A stretch of 64,000 nucleotides of DNA from Paenibacillus alginolyticus DSM 5050 = NBRC 15375 (GTDB taxonomy: Bacteria > Bacillota > Bacilli > Paenibacillales > NBRC-103111): positions 20,756-84,755 of the forward strand of contig NZ_AUGY01000028.1 of NCBI RefSeq assembly GCF_000422905.1, in the 5' to 3' direction. The translations under genes were made by a program, and so were the position numbers. Every line of letters begins with the position of its first letter. The stretch's first letter is position 1. Shown here piece after piece: positions 26,245-36,099 of this stretch. A model generated the notes under the pieces. The model saw only the letters and a list, made by a program, of their open reading frames with translations, was not told the origin of the DNA and searched no databases.

Positions 26245-27177
26245 ATGAGTATTTTGGTTAATAAACATACAAAAGTCATTACTCAAGGGATTACCGGCGC
26301 TACGGGTTTGTTTCATACCAAAGGCGGTCTGGAATACGGCACACAAATGGTTGGTGGCGTAACCCCAGGTAAAGGCGGAACAAAAGTAGATATCACATTG
26401 GAAAACGGTGAGCTAGTTCAACTTCCAGTTTTCAACACAGTTATCGAAGCTAAAAATGCAACTGGTGCTACGGCATCTGTTATCTATGTACCACCGGCTT
26501 TTGCTGCAGAGTCGATCATTGAAGCTATTGAAGCTGAGCTTGATCTGGTTATCTGTATTACTGAAGGTATTCCTGTTCTTGATATGGTAAACGTAAAACG
26601 TTACCTGGAAGGCAAGAAAACCGTTCTAATCGGACCTAACTGTCCGGGCGTTATTACACCAGGCGAGTGCAAAATCGGTATTATGCCGGGTTACATTCAT
26701 ACGCCAGGTCACGTAGGTGTAGTTTCCCGTTCCGGAACACTAACTTACGAAGCAGTTCACCAATTGACAACTCGCGGTATTGGACAATCCTCTGCTGTAG
26801 GTATCGGTGGAGACCCTGTTAAAGGCTCCGAGTTTATCGATATCCTTAAACGCTTTAACGATGATCCAGATACGTATGCTGTCATCATGATTGGTGAAAT
26901 CGGCGGTACGGCAGAAGAAGAAGCAGCTGAGTGGGTTGCTGCCAACATGACGAAGCCAGTTGTAGGCTTTATCGGCGGTAAAACAGCTCCTCCAGGAAAA
27001 CGTATGGGCCATGCTGGCGCCATTATTTCCGGTGGTAAAGGAACAGCAGCTGAGAAAGTTGCAACGATGGAAAGATGCGGTATCCGCGTAGCGGCTACAC
27101 CATCCGAGATGGGCTCTACACTTGTTAGCGTGCTTGAAGAAAAAGGCATGCTGGATAAAGTCATCACAAAAAAATAG
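26245..27177 (+). CDS. sucD: Succinyl-CoA ligase (ADP-forming), alpha subunit
   Basis: 310 residues. The CoA-binding Rossmann domain begins [15 protein letters not shown], and [13 protein letters not shown] follows. The phosphorylated His lies in [13 protein letters not shown] near residue 250. In an operon with sucC and ending at a strong terminator. In Bacillus the same pair lies before dprA, as here. Confidence 0.98.
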   Translation: MSILVNKHTKVITQGITGATGLFHTKGGLEYGTQMVGGVTPGKGGTKVDITLENGELVQLPVFNTVIEAKNATGATASVIYVPPAFAAESIIEAIEAELDLVICITEGIPVLDMVNVKRYLEGKKTVLIGPNCPGVITPGECKIGIMPGYIHTPGHVGVVSRSGTLTYEAVHQLTTRGIGQSSAVGIGGDPVKGSEFIDILKRFNDDPDTYAVIMIGEIGGTAEEEAAEWVAANMTKPVVGFIGGKTAPPGKRMGHAGAIISGGKGTAAEKVATMERCGIRVAATPSEMGSTLVSVLEEKGMLDKVITKK

Positions 27178-27199
27178 TTTTCTTCTAACGAAGGTAAGC

Positions 27200-27240
27200 A
27201 ACCTTCCATCTCCCTGAATCAGGGATTTGGGAGGTTTTTT
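27200..27240 (+). terminator. terminator after sucD
   Basis: Outer arms AACCTTCC/GGGAGGTT and an inner TCCCTG-AAT-CAGGGA stem are followed by TTTTTT (27235-27240). Confidence 0.92.
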
Positions 27241-27290
27241 GTTTTTCTTGGCTTTGCAACCATTTGTTTTTCTTGGCTTTGCAACCATTT
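27241..27290 (+). repeat. perfect 25-bp tandem duplication
   Basis: A 25-base unit starting GTTTTTCTTGGCTTTG is repeated exactly at 27241-27265 and 27266-27290, just after the sucD terminator and before the dprA ribosome site. A recent slippage duplication is the simplest reading. Confidence 0.9.
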
Positions 27291-27318
27291 GTTATTCAAG
27301 AAGGGAGTGTATATACTT

Positions 27319-28410
27319 ATGGATAATCGTTTTATTTTGTTTGGGCTCCACGAGCTCGAGGGCGTTGGTTGGAAAACGATTCTTCAGCTCCTGAGCCGCT
27401 TTCCTGATCCTCACGTGCTGTTTGAGCTTTCAGCTGCAGCAATTGCCTCCAAAGGTATCCGAACTTCCATTGCTGAACAAATAGCTGCGCGGTTTACACC
27501 GACTTTTATTGAGCAAAAGCTTGAGTTATATAAGAAGCAAGCCATTCAAATTCTAACGCTTTTGGATGAGGACTACCCTTCGATCCTTAAGGAAATTGCG
27601 CAGCCCCCTTGGGTGTTATATGTGAAAGGGAACGTATCATTATTAAATGGGCGTCTCCTTGGCATGGTTGGAACACGTACCCCTACGCTTTATGGAAAGA
27701 AAATTGCTGAGGAGTGGGCAGCAGCCCTTTCTAGAGCGGGATTCGGAATCGTAAGTGGACTGGCAAGGGGGATTGACAGCAAGGCCCATATTGGTGCATT
27801 GCAAGGTAAATCCAAAACAGTTGCTGTTCTTGGATGTGCGATTAATCAAATTTATCCGCGTGAGAATGCCTTATTATATCGAAATATAGAACAAGAGGGT
27901 GTCATTATTTCTGAATATCCCATAGGCACGGGCATGAGGCCTGGTATGTTCCCACAGAGAAATCGAATCATAGCAGGATTGTCATTAGGAGTTACGGTTG
28001 TGGAAGCAGCAGAAGATAGCGGCTCTCTGATTACAGTTGAATTTGCCGTGGATGAATCAAGAGATGTATTCGCCGTTCCAGGTCCAATTGACTCTAACCA
28101 AAGTAGTGGTGTCCACAAGCTTCTAAAGGATGGCGCAAAGCTGGTTACCCGTGTAGACGAGATTGTAGAAGATTATAAACATATGTTAAGCGCGGAAGAA
28201 AAGGGTGCCATGAAGAAGCCTGTGCCGACATTTTCTCTTACGGATGAGGAAGGCGAAATCGTTCGAAAGTTGTCGAATGAGCCTGTCTCGATTGATGCTC
28301 TATTAGAGGACAGTCAATTTACGTTTGGACATTTGCATGCAGTTCTGTTATCTTTGGTAATGAAAAAGGCGATTAAACAGCTTCCGGGTTCTACTTACAT
28401 ACTAGCATAG
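27319..28410 (+). CDS. dprA: DNA-processing protein DprA (Smf)
   Basis: 363 residues. Loads RecA on incoming single-stranded DNA in natural transformation. The N-terminal helical region is followed by the Rossmann-like core with GMVGTRTPTLYGK, SGLARGIDSKAHIGAL and FPQRNRIIAGLS, and a C-terminal winged-helix (DML1-like) domain in the last 70 residues. The ATG at 27319 is preceded by AAGGGAG (27301-27307). It follows sucD and precedes topA, the usual Bacillales order. Confidence 0.96.
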   Translation: MDNRFILFGLHELEGVGWKTILQLLSRFPDPHVLFELSAAAIASKGIRTSIAEQIAARFTPTFIEQKLELYKKQAIQILTLLDEDYPSILKEIAQPPWVLYVKGNVSLLNGRLLGMVGTRTPTLYGKKIAEEWAAALSRAGFGIVSGLARGIDSKAHIGALQGKSKTVAVLGCAINQIYPRENALLYRNIEQEGVIISEYPIGTGMRPGMFPQRNRIIAGLSLGVTVVEAAEDSGSLITVEFAVDESRDVFAVPGPIDSNQSSGVHKLLKDGAKLVTRVDEIVEDYKHMLSAEEKGAMKKPVPTFSLTDEEGEIVRKLSNEPVSIDALLEDSQFTFGHLHAVLLSLVMKKAIKQLPGSTYILA

Positions 28411-28479
28411 GCTAATACGAAGCTTTTCTTCTCGCCAATAGACTTTACCTTGAAACCAAGAGGGGAGGAAGGACGATCC

Positions 28480-30582
28480 ATGGCGGATTCTTTAGTCATA
28501 GTTGAGTCACCAGCAAAAGCCAAAACCATTGGCAAATATTTGGGAAGTAAATTTATTGTAAAAGCCTCAATGGGTCATATTCGCGACCTTCCGAAAAGCC
28601 AAATTGGCGTAGAAGTGGATCGTAACTTTGAGCCTAAATACATAACAATCCGTGGTAAAGGTTCTATACTTAAGGAATTAAAAGATGCGAGTAAAAAAGT
28701 AAAAAAAATATATCTAGCGGCGGATCCGGATCGTGAAGGTGAAGCCATTGCCTGGCACTTAGCACATTATTTGGATGTAGGATCCGAAGAACTCTGCCGT
28801 GTTGTATTTAATGAGATAACGAAGGATGCGGTAAAGGATGCCTTCAAAACGCCGCGCCGAATTAATCAAGATCTCGTTAACGCACAGCAAGCTCGACGTA
28901 TACTGGACCGACTCGTTGGTTATAAAATAAGTCCTTTACTTTGGAAAAAAGTAAAAAAAGGCTTGTCTGCAGGCCGTGTACAGTCGGTTGCGGTTAAATT
29001 GATACAAGACAGAGAGAATGAGATCAAGGCCTTCGAACCTGAAGAATATTGGTCAATTACCGTTGTTTTGGATGCTGGTAAAACCGTGTTCGAAGCGAAG
29101 TATCACAGCATTAACGGTGAGAAAAAGGAACTGCATTCGCAAGAGGATGTTGATCTGATTTTAGCTGCGATGGGCAGTGATGCATTTACAGTAAAAGAAG
29201 TGAAAGAGAAAGAGCGCCAGCGTAATCCTTCTCCTCCTTTCATTACAAGCTCTATGCAGCAGGAAGCAGCGAGGAAACTTAATTTCCGTGCGTCGAAGAC
29301 CATGTCTGTGGCACAGCAGTTATATGAAGGAATAGACTTAGGAAAAGAAGGTACGGTTGGTTTGATTACCTACATGCGTACCGATTCCACCCGCATTTCT
29401 CCGGTTGCCCAAGAAGAAGCCAAAGATTTTATCTTGAGCAAATATGGCCCTGCCTTCTATCCAGAGACTCCTCGCCAGTACACGAAGAAAAATGCTAATG
29501 CGCAAGACGCGCATGAAGGTATTCGACCTACATCTGTACTTCGAGAACCCGATCAAATGAAGGCATTTCTAAGTAAAGATCAGTATCGTCTGTACAAGCT
29601 GGTTTGGGATCGCTTCGTTGCAAGTCAAATGGCTTCAGCCGTCTTAGATACGATGACCATTGATTTAACAGCTGGTGATACCGTATTTAGAGCGAATGGA
29701 TCCAAGATGAAGTTTGCTGGATTTATGAAAGTTTATGTCGAGAGCAATGACGATGGTACGACAGAAGAGGACAAATTGCTGCCGCCTCTGACTAAGGGAG
29801 ATTCTTTGCAGAAGCAAAGCGTGGATCCGAAGCAGCACTTTACTCAACCGCCTCCAAGGTATACAGAAGCGCGTTTAGTTAGGGCGTTAGAGGAAATGGG
29901 CATTGGGCGTCCAAGTACGTATGCACCGACATTGGAGACGATTCAGAAGCGTGGGTATGTTGCCATCGAAGAGAAGAAATTCGTGCCTACGGAGCTTGGT
30001 GAGTTAGTTATTCAATTGATGCAGGAGTTTTTCCCTGAAATTCTTGATATCGAGTTCACGGCTCATATGGAAGAAGAGCTTGACTTCGTTGAAGAAGGAA
30101 AAGAAGACTGGGTTCGAGTTCTGGATACGTTCTACACGTCCTTTGAGAAGCGGCTTATATTCGCTGAAGAGGAAATGAAGGAAATCGAAATTCAGGACGA
30201 AATCTCAGATGAGATTTGCGAGAAATGCGGTAAACATCTTGTTTATAAAATGGGGCGTTTCGGTAAGTTTCTAGCATGCTCTGGATTTCCAGACTGCCGC
30301 AATACGAAACCGATCATTAAAGATATTGGGGTTACATGTCCAACTTGTCATACAGGGAAAATTGTCGAACGCAGAAGCAAGAAGGGGCGAGTTTTCTACG
30401 GTTGCGATCAATATCCAACCTGTGACTTTGTCTCATGGGATAAACCGATCAATAAGCCATGTCCTGTATGCAGCTCGATGATGATCGAGAAAAGAAGCAA
30501 GAACGGCGTGAGCATTCAGTGTACGCAATGTGATCATAAAGAAGAAGTTAGTGACGATAATTCAGATGATATGAAAGATTAG
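28480..30582 (+). CDS. topA: DNA topoisomerase I
   Basis: 700 residues. Type IA topoisomerase that relaxes negative supercoils. The Toprim domain starts [18 protein letters not shown] and has the [13 protein letters not shown] motif. The catalytic Tyr is in [14 protein letters not shown]. Three C-terminal Cys4 zinc ribbons are visible (CEKCG...CSGFPDC; CPTCH...CDQYPTC; CPVCS...CTQC). GGGGAGGAAGG precedes the ATG at 28480; a longer frame upstream would overlap this site. Confidence 0.98.
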   Translation: MADSLVIVESPAKAKTIGKYLGSKFIVKASMGHIRDLPKSQIGVEVDRNFEPKYITIRGKGSILKELKDASKKVKKIYLAADPDREGEAIAWHLAHYLDVGSEELCRVVFNEITKDAVKDAFKTPRRINQDLVNAQQARRILDRLVGYKISPLLWKKVKKGLSAGRVQSVAVKLIQDRENEIKAFEPEEYWSITVVLDAGKTVFEAKYHSINGEKKELHSQEDVDLILAAMGSDAFTVKEVKEKERQRNPSPPFITSSMQQEAARKLNFRASKTMSVAQQLYEGIDLGKEGTVGLITYMRTDSTRISPVAQEEAKDFILSKYGPAFYPETPRQYTKKNANAQDAHEGIRPTSVLREPDQMKAFLSKDQYRLYKLVWDRFVASQMASAVLDTMTIDLTAGDTVFRANGSKMKFAGFMKVYVESNDDGTTEEDKLLPPLTKGDSLQKQSVDPKQHFTQPPPRYTEARLVRALEEMGIGRPSTYAPTLETIQKRGYVAIEEKKFVPTELGELVIQLMQEFFPEILDIEFTAHMEEELDFVEEGKEDWVRVLDTFYTSFEKRLIFAEEEMKEIEIQDEISDEICEKCGKHLVYKMGRFGKFLACSGFPDCRNTKPIIKDIGVTCPTCHTGKIVERRSKKGRVFYGCDQYPTCDFVSWDKPINKPCPVCSSMMIEKRSKNGVSIQCTQCDHKEEVSDDNSDDMKD

Positions 30583-30594
30583 AGGTGTCCGATT

Positions 30595-31911
30595 TTGCCA
30601 GAATATCAAAGAGTAACAGTCATCGGTGCAGGATTGGCTGGAAGTGAAGCCGCCTGGCAAATTGCCCGTCAGGGTGTGCCTGTTACTTTATACGAAATGC
30701 GTAATGTCCGTAAAACCCCAGCACATATAACTGATCAGTTTGCTGAGCTGGTCTGTAGTAACTCACTACGTTCGAATGGTCTTACCAACGCTGTAGGAGT
30801 ACTCAAGGAAGAAATGAGACGTATGGACTCGCTCATTCTATCTTGTGCTGATGAGCATGCTGTACCGGCAGGAGGCGCGCTAGCTGTTGACCGTGACGGT
30901 TTCTCTCAAGCAGTTACATCGACGCTACGCAACCATCCGCTCATAGAAGTTCGCAATGAGGAAGTTCAAACTTTACCTGAAGGTATTACGGTAGTTGCCT
31001 CAGGTCCATTGACATCACCAGCACTTTCAGCTGGCCTTAAAGAGCTTATGGGTGAGGAGTACTTGTACTTCTATGATGCAGCAGCTCCGATCGTGGAGAA
31101 GGACTCCATTGATATGAATAAGGTGTATCTGGCTTCCCGTTATGACAAGGGAGAGGCCGCGTACCTTAATTGTCCTATGACAGAAGAAGAATTCAACGTT
31201 TTTTATGAAGCTTTAATAACGGCTGAGGTTGCTGAGCTGAAGGAATTCGAGAAAGAAATTTATTTCGAAGGCTGCATGCCCTTAGAAGTCATGGCGAAGC
31301 GCGGTAGACAAACGGTTCTGTTCGGGCCGATGAAACCAGTCGGTTTAATAAATCCACATACAGGCAAGATGCCGCATGCTGTCGTTCAACTTCGTCAAGA
31401 TAATGCAGCTGGAACTTTGTATAACTTAGTCGGTTTCCAAACCCATTTGAAGTGGGGAGAGCAGAAACGGGTATTGTCTTTGATTCCAGGGTTAGAGCAA
31501 GCAGAGTTCGTACGCTATGGTGTTATGCATCGCAATACGTTTATAAACTCTCCAAAGCTTCTTGAGCCTACGTATCAATTTAAACGTCGTGAAAATTTGT
31601 TTTTTGCGGGTCAAATGACGGGTGTAGAAGGATATGTTGAATCGGCAGCTTCTGGTCTTATTGCAGGTATGAATGCGGGGCGTTTAGCTAAAGGTCAGTC
31701 TTGTTTGATTGTACCGGAGGAAACGACTTTAGGCAGTATGGCACATTACATTACGACAGCTGATTTTAAACATTTTCAGCCGATGAATGCTAATTTTGGT
31801 TTGCTTCCTCAATTACCCGAACGAATTCGCAATAAAAAAGAAAAATACGAGAAGCTGGCTAACCGTGCCTTGGAAAGTATTCAGAATTTTAAGAAAACAT
31901 ATGCAGAGTAG
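30595..31911 (+). CDS. trmFO: Methylenetetrahydrofolate-tRNA-(uracil-5)-methyltransferase TrmFO
   Basis: 438 residues, TTG start with AGAGGTG (30581-30587) upstream. Flavoenzyme that makes m5U54 in the tRNA T loop. The FAD-binding [14 protein letters not shown] is at the N-terminus; the conserved VCSNSLRSN follows, and the C-terminal [21 protein letters not shown] is diagnostic. It follows topA by 12 bases. In Bacillus subtilis xerC follows; here 195 non-coding bases lead to hslV. Confidence 0.96.
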   Translation: MPEYQRVTVIGAGLAGSEAAWQIARQGVPVTLYEMRNVRKTPAHITDQFAELVCSNSLRSNGLTNAVGVLKEEMRRMDSLILSCADEHAVPAGGALAVDRDGFSQAVTSTLRNHPLIEVRNEEVQTLPEGITVVASGPLTSPALSAGLKELMGEEYLYFYDAAAPIVEKDSIDMNKVYLASRYDKGEAAYLNCPMTEEEFNVFYEALITAEVAELKEFEKEIYFEGCMPLEVMAKRGRQTVLFGPMKPVGLINPHTGKMPHAVVQLRQDNAAGTLYNLVGFQTHLKWGEQKRVLSLIPGLEQAEFVRYGVMHRNTFINSPKLLEPTYQFKRRENLFFAGQMTGVEGYVESAASGLIAGMNAGRLAKGQSCLIVPEETTLGSMAHYITTADFKHFQPMNANFGLLPQLPERIRNKKEKYEKLANRALESIQNFKKTYAE

Positions 31912-31918
31912 GTTGTAA

Positions 31919-31945
31919 TTGGACTCTTTGCTATGTTACTATAAT
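31919..31945 (+). promoter_or_regulatory. candidate promoter upstream of hslV
   Basis: A perfect TATAAT (31940-31945) has TTGGAC (31919-31924) 15 bases before it, slightly short. It would give an hslVU transcript with a 150-base leader containing the hairpins at 31986-32045. Confidence 0.4.
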
Positions 31946-31985
31946 TATGTTTTGAAGCATTTTTCATTCGTTTCCTCATACATTT

Positions 31986-32045
31986 ACCTCTAGATGCGGT
32001 CATTTCTCGATTTGACCTCGCTAGAGGTTTATCTCATTTATGAGA
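31986..32045 (+). other. pair of hairpins in the trmFO-hslV gap
   Basis: ACCTCTAG (31986-31993) pairs with CTAGAGGT (32021-32028), with an inner GGTCA/TGACC helix. Directly after it TCTCAT-TT-ATGAGA (32032-32045) forms a second perfect 6-bp stem. Neither is followed by a T run, so they are leader structures or decayed terminators. Confidence 0.6.
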
Positions 32046-32106
32046 CCGAAACCAACGTAAAAAGTGACTTTCATGGTGTATGATTCCATTTGAGAGGTGA
32101 GAAGAG

Positions 32107-32661
32107 ATGGATCCTAATCAAGCTACGTTTCATGCGACAACAATCTTTGCCATTCGTCATCAAGGCAAGGGAGCTATTGCGGGAGATGGGCAAGTGACAT
32201 TTGGCAACAGCATGATTATGAAAAGCACGGCCAAAAAGGTTCGGCGTTTACATAGAGGAAAGGTTATCGCTGGCTTTGCTGGTTCTGTTGCCGATGCGAT
32301 TACACTTTTTGAGAAATTCGAAGGCAAGCTGGAGGAACACCACGGTAATTTGCAGCGTGCTGCCGTAGAGCTTACGAAGGATTGGCGTCAAGATCGCGTT
32401 CTCCGGAGGCTTGAAGCCATGATGATCGTTATGGATTCAACCGGTTTACTGCTGCTCTCAGGAAATGGTGAAGTTATTGAACCGGATGACGGTATTTTGG
32501 CTATTGGGTCTGGTGGCAGCTTTGCATTAGCTGCTGGAAGAGCATTGCATCGCCATGCGCCGTCGTTAAGTGCTAAGGAAATAGCCCACGCAGCCTTAAC
32601 AACTGCAGCCGAAATATGCGTGTTTACGAATCATAATATTATTGTGGAAGAGATTGAATAG
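32107..32661 (+). CDS. hslV: ATP-dependent protease subunit HslV (ClpQ)
   Basis: 184 residues. Peptidase of the HslUV complex. [33 protein letters not shown] (seen in part) and [17 protein letters not shown] are typical. The N-terminus reads [14 protein letters not shown]: the usual nucleophile Thr (TT of TTIF, T11/T12) lies behind a 10-residue extension, while Bacillus ClpQ begins MSSFHATTIF and uses an N-terminal Ser. GAGAGGTGAGAAGAG precedes the only suitable ATG. hslU follows after 107 bases. Confidence 0.95.
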   Translation: MDPNQATFHATTIFAIRHQGKGAIAGDGQVTFGNSMIMKSTAKKVRRLHRGKVIAGFAGSVADAITLFEKFEGKLEEHHGNLQRAAVELTKDWRQDRVLRRLEAMMIVMDSTGLLLLSGNGEVIEPDDGILAIGSGGSFALAAGRALHRHAPSLSAKEIAHAALTTAAEICVFTNHNIIVEEIE

Positions 32662-32678
32662 TTAACGATTGAAAAGTT

Positions 32679-32752
32679 AATGCTTACGATGTTAGTTTTG
32701 CTAAAGCAAAACTTAGCCAATGCTTACGATGCAAGTTTTCCTACGGAAAACT
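32679..32752 (+). repeat. two 40-bp hairpin units between hslV and hslU
   Basis: AATGCTTACGATG is repeated at 32679 and 32719. Each copy is followed by a perfect hairpin: AGTTTTGCT-AA-AGCAAAACT (32694-32713) and AGTTTTCC-TAC-GGAAAACT (32734-32752). The second ends just before the hslU ribosome site (TAGGAGG, 32756-32762). The stems resemble GTTTTCGG/CCGAAAAC upstream of fabF. Confidence 0.85.
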
Positions 32753-32768
32753 CTTAGGAGGGTACAAA

Positions 32769-34166
32769 ATGGCAAACAGCTCCCTTACACCTAAACAAAT
32801 TGTCCAAGAATTGGATCGATACATAGTAGGTCAGAAAAAAGCGAAGAAATCGGTTGCTATTGCTCTGCGAAACCGTTATCGGAGAAACCTTGTGGATGAG
32901 GCTATGCGGGATGAAATTGTTCCGAAGAATATTCTCATGATCGGGCCAACTGGCGTTGGAAAGACTGAAATTGCGCGCAGACTAGCTAAATTGGTAGGCG
33001 CACCATTTATTAAGATAGAAGCCACCAAATTCACAGAAGTTGGTTATGTTGGACGCGATGTGGAGTCCATGGTTCGAGATCTGATTGAAACTTCCGTACG
33101 CATGGTTAAGGCTGAGCGGATGGAAAAGGTGAAAGACCGTGCTGAGAAGCTCGCTAACGAGCGTCTTGTTAACTTGCTGGCGCCAAGTCCAACGCGTTCC
33201 AAAACACAGCGTAACCCTCTTGAAATGCTGTTTGGAGGGCAAAACCAACCCGATCAAGAAGAAAGTGCGCCAGATCCCTCACTTGCCGCTAAAAGGGCTC
33301 AAATCGCGGAGCAATTGACTAATGGTAAATTAGAGAATGAAGTTGTAGAAATCGAGGTAGAAGATTCTTCTCCTTCGATGATGGATATGTTGGCTGGTCA
33401 AGGCAATGAACAAGCTGGAATGAATATGCAAGAGATGTTTGGCAATCTTCTTCCGAAGAAAATGAAGAAGCGTAAGCTGCTTGTAAAAGAAGCTAGGAAA
33501 GTGTTAACTCAGGAAGAAGCGCAAAGATTGATTGACATGGACGAAGTGATTCAGGAGTCTGTTAATCGCGCTGAACAATCCGGTATTATTTTTATTGATG
33601 AGATCGATAAGATCGCAAGTAATAGCCGCGGCGGCAGCGGACCCGACATCTCTCGCGAAGGTGTTCAGCGTGACATCTTGCCAATTGTAGAGGGATCGAC
33701 AGTTGTGACCAAATATGGACCCGTGAAGACGGACTATGTTTTATTTATTGGCGCAGGCGCTTTCCATATTGCTAAGCCTTCTGATTTAATTCCTGAGCTT
33801 CAGGGAAGGTTCCCGATTCGAGTTGAGTTAAGTAACTTAACCTTAGAAGACTTTGTTTCTATTTTAAAAGAACCCAAAAATGCATTAACAAAACAATATA
33901 CAGCCTTGTTGCAAACGGAAGGTATAACGGTTGAGTTTGCGGACGAAGCTATTTATGAAATTGCTCGTATCGCTGTTGAAGTTAATCAGAATACAGAGAA
34001 TATTGGTGCTCGGCGATTACACACTATTTTAGAAAAATTGCTGGAGGATTTATCCTTTGAGGCGCCTGAGATTACATTGGAATCCATTGTCATTAACCCG
34101 GAATATGTTCGCGAGAAGCTAAGTGATATTGTTCAAAACCGAGATTTGAGTCAATATATTTTATAA
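32769..34166 (+). CDS. hslU: ATP-dependent protease ATPase subunit HslU (ClpY)
   Basis: 465 residues. AAA+ unfoldase that feeds Hsl[23 protein letters not shown] opens it (seen in part); Walker A is GPTGVGKTE near residue 60, the inserted I domain spans about 110-245 (variable, acidic), Walker B is [11 protein letters not shown], and [19 protein letters not shown] (in part) is the sensor-2 region. The C-terminal SQYIL is typical of the tail that activates HslV. codY follows after 41 bases. Confidence 0.97.
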   Translation: MANSSLTPKQIVQELDRYIVGQKKAKKSVAIALRNRYRRNLVDEAMRDEIVPKNILMIGPTGVGKTEIARRLAKLVGAPFIKIEATKFTEVGYVGRDVESMVRDLIETSVRMVKAERMEKVKDRAEKLANERLVNLLAPSPTRSKTQRNPLEMLFGGQNQPDQEESAPDPSLAAKRAQIAEQLTNGKLENEVVEIEVEDSSPSMMDMLAGQGNEQAGMNMQEMFGNLLPKKMKKRKLLVKEARKVLTQEEAQRLIDMDEVIQESVNRAEQSGIIFIDEIDKIASNSRGGSGPDISREGVQRDILPIVEGSTVVTKYGPVKTDYVLFIGAGAFHIAKPSDLIPELQGRFPIRVELSNLTLEDFVSILKEPKNALTKQYTALLQTEGITVEFADEAIYEIARIAVEVNQNTENIGARRLHTILEKLLEDLSFEAPEITLESIVINPEYVREKLSDIVQNRDLSQYIL

Positions 34167-34207
34167 TTAAGAACTATCGCAAGGTTAAGTAAGTAGGAGG
34201 CAGTTAC

Positions 34208-34993
34208 ATGAGTTTATTAAATAAAACAAGAAGGCTAAATCGCTTGCTGCAAAAAGAAGCTGGCAATGCAGTTAGCTTTATGGATATGGCCGAAGTGCTG
34301 CGTGATATTGTTATTGCGAATATCTACGTCGTTAGCCGCAAAGGCAAAATTTTAGGATATGCGGTAACGAATGATCCTGTTTCCCCTGAAATGAATCAGA
34401 CGATATTAATCGAACGCAGATTTCCGATGGAGTCGAACAATTTGCTCTTGAAGATTGAGGAAACATCATCAACTGCTGAACCGGATAGTCCATATTTCTA
34501 TTACACGGAACAAATGAAAGATATGTTTCCATACACGCATACGACTTTAGTACCAATTATTGGTGGTGGCTCTCGTTTGGGAACACTCATTTTAAGTCGT
34601 AGCGAAGGAACTTTCATTGATGATGACTTAGTTCTGGCTGAATATGGATCTACAGTTATAGCGATGGAAATATTAAGAGAACGTGCCGAAGAAATAGAGG
34701 AAGAAGCTAGAAGCAAAGCGGTCGTTCAAGTTGCGATCGGTTCCTTATCTTTCAGTGAAATGGAAGCGGTGGAACACATTTTTGAAGAATTGGACGGTAA
34801 GGAAGGTCTTTTGGTAGCGAGTAAAATTGCCGATCGGGTAGGTATTACTCGTTCTGTTATTGTTAATGCACTTCGCAAACTGGAAAGTGCCGGAGTTATT
34901 GAAACTCGCTCGCTTGGTATGAAGGGTACTTATATCCGTATTTTAAATGAGCAATTAATACAAAGTATTGAGCAATTAAAAACAAAATTGTAG
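34208..34993 (+). CDS. codY: Global transcriptional regulator CodY
   Basis: 261 residues. GTP- and branched-chain-amino-acid-sensing repressor of stationary-phase genes, including motility in Bacillus. The N-terminal GAF domain ([17 protein letters not shown], residues 3-19, to about 150) and the C-terminal winged HTH ([20 protein letters not shown], near 204-223) are visible. GTAGGAGGCAG precedes the ATG. It ends at a strong terminator just before the flagellar operon; a candidate CodY box lies beyond. Confidence 0.98.
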   Translation: MSLLNKTRRLNRLLQKEAGNAVSFMDMAEVLRDIVIANIYVVSRKGKILGYAVTNDPVSPEMNQTILIERRFPMESNNLLLKIEETSSTAEPDSPYFYYTEQMKDMFPYTHTTLVPIIGGGSRLGTLILSRSEGTFIDDDLVLAEYGSTVIAMEILRERAEEIEEEARSKAVVQVAIGSLSFSEMEAVEHIFEELDGKEGLLVASKIADRVGITRSVIVNALRKLESAGVIETRSLGMKGTYIRILNEQLIQSIEQLKTKL

Positions 34994-35005
34994 ATAAACA
35001 CATAG

Positions 35006-35039
35006 AAAAGCCCTGTCTTGTAAAAGATAGGGCTTTTTT
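35006..35039 (+). terminator. terminator after codY
   Basis: AAAAGCCCTGTCTT (from 35007) pairs with AAGATAGGGCTTTT across a short loop, followed by TTTTTT. It insulates the flagellar operon from codY. Confidence 0.93.
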
Positions 35040-35125
35040 CTTATTGTAAGTTATCGTAATATCTTAGATGATAAGAAAGGTTAGCGAATGTTTTACATAT
35101 TTCTACAATAAGGACCATTTCAAAT

Positions 35126-35140
35126 TATTTTATGAAAATA
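35126..35140 (+). promoter_or_regulatory. candidate CodY box upstream of flgB
   Basis: TATTTTATGAAAATA matches the CodY consensus AATTTTCWGAAAATT at 12 of 15 positions, within a larger palindrome ATTATTTT-ATG-AAAATAAT (35124-35142). It lies about 50 bases before the likely flgB promoter. In Bacillus subtilis CodY directly represses the fla/che promoter, so the placement fits. Confidence 0.6.
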
Positions 35141-35174
35141 ATGTCGAAATAAGAAGGAATCGATAAATACAATG

Positions 35175-35202
35175 TTGAAGTATAAGTCAAATATTCTATA
35201 GA
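35175..35202 (+). promoter_or_regulatory. candidate fla/che operon promoter
   Basis: TTGAAG (35175-35180), a 16-base spacer and TATAGA (35197-35202) lie just before the flgB ribosome site. This is weak, and the start would be very close to the GGGGG site; no clear sigma-D element was found. The rest of 35040-35215 is AT-rich and empty. Confidence 0.35.
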
Positions 35203-35215
35203 CGGGGGTATCATA

Positions 35216-35623
35216 ATGTCTTTGTTAGACAAACCAAGTTGGAACTTGATGGAGCGATCGCTTGATGCATCGACTCTAAGACAAAAGGTTGTAGCAAACA
35301 ACGTAGCCAATGCGGATACACCCTTCTTCAAGCGTTCGGATGTCGTGTTCGAAGAACTTTTACAAGGTCAGATGAATTCATCAACACCCTCTATAGAAGG
35401 TTATCGGACAGACCCTAGGCATTTCTTAATAGGGAAATCCACAAATCTGCCGAATTCAGAAATAAAAACGGATGAATCGACAGCGATTAACAACAATATG
35501 AACAATGTCGATATGGACTATGAAATGTCGTTAATGGCCAAAAACCAACTTAAATACAATGCAATGATTCAGCAAATGAACAGTGAGTTCAAAAAAATGC
35601 GCACAGTATTAGGAGGGAAGTAA
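35216..35623 (+). CDS. flgB: Flagellar basal-body rod protein FlgB
   Basis: 135 residues. Proximal rod protein of the flagellar basal body. The N-terminal ANNVANADTPFFKR motif and the C-terminal VDMDYEMSLMAKNQLKYNAMIQQMN (in part) are typical of the rod-hook family. GACGGGGG precedes the ATG. First gene of a 28-kb fla/che operon ending at sigD. Confidence 0.97.
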   Translation: MSLLDKPSWNLMERSLDASTLRQKVVANNVANADTPFFKRSDVVFEELLQGQMNSSTPSIEGYRTDPRHFLIGKSTNLPNSEIKTDESTAINNNMNNVDMDYEMSLMAKNQLKYNAMIQQMNSEFKKMRTVLGGK

Positions 35624-35629
35624 TTTCCA

Positions 35630-36079
35630 ATGAGGTTAACGAATGGATTTGACATCAGTTCATCGGCACTTACTGCTCAGCGATTAAGAATGGATGTTGT
35701 CTCTTCTAATATAGCGAATGCGGATACAACACGCGCAAAATTTGTAGATGGGAAATGGGTTCCCTATACAAGAAAGTTAGTTGCTTTTGAAACGAAGTCA
35801 CAGCCCAGCTTTGCGCAGTCGCTTAAATCAGCAATGGCTGATGGTACTGGTGAAGGTGTAAGGGTAAATAAAATTTTTGAAGATAAGTCACCATTGAAGC
35901 AAGTATATAATCCAACTCATCCAGATGCGGATGCGAATGGATTTGTTTATATGCCCAATGTCGATGTGCTTAAAGAAATGGTCGATATGATCTCTGCTAC
36001 TAGATCTTATGAAGCGAACGTAACTGCTCTTAATGCTAGTAAATCAATGATAACCAAAGCTTTGGAGATTGGTAGATAA
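35630..36079 (+). CDS. flgC: Flagellar basal-body rod protein FlgC
   Basis: 149 residues. Proximal rod component. FDISSSALTAQRLRMDVVSSNIANADTTR (seen in part: SSNIANADTTR, near residue 29) and the C-terminal MVDMISATRSYEANVTALNASK (in part) are diagnostic. Six bases after flgB with AGGAGGGAAG as ribosome site. Slightly short but complete. Confidence 0.97.
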   Translation: MRLTNGFDISSSALTAQRLRMDVVSSNIANADTTRAKFVDGKWVPYTRKLVAFETKSQPSFAQSLKSAMADGTGEGVRVNKIFEDKSPLKQVYNPTHPDADANGFVYMPNVDVLKEMVDMISATRSYEANVTALNASKSMITKALEIGR

Positions 36080-36099
36080 CCACTACAGGAGGTTGCATC

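Noticed and set aside
27643..28118. Minus-strand open frames opposite dprA
   Set aside because: They lie wholly within the conserved dprA coding region and have no start signals.
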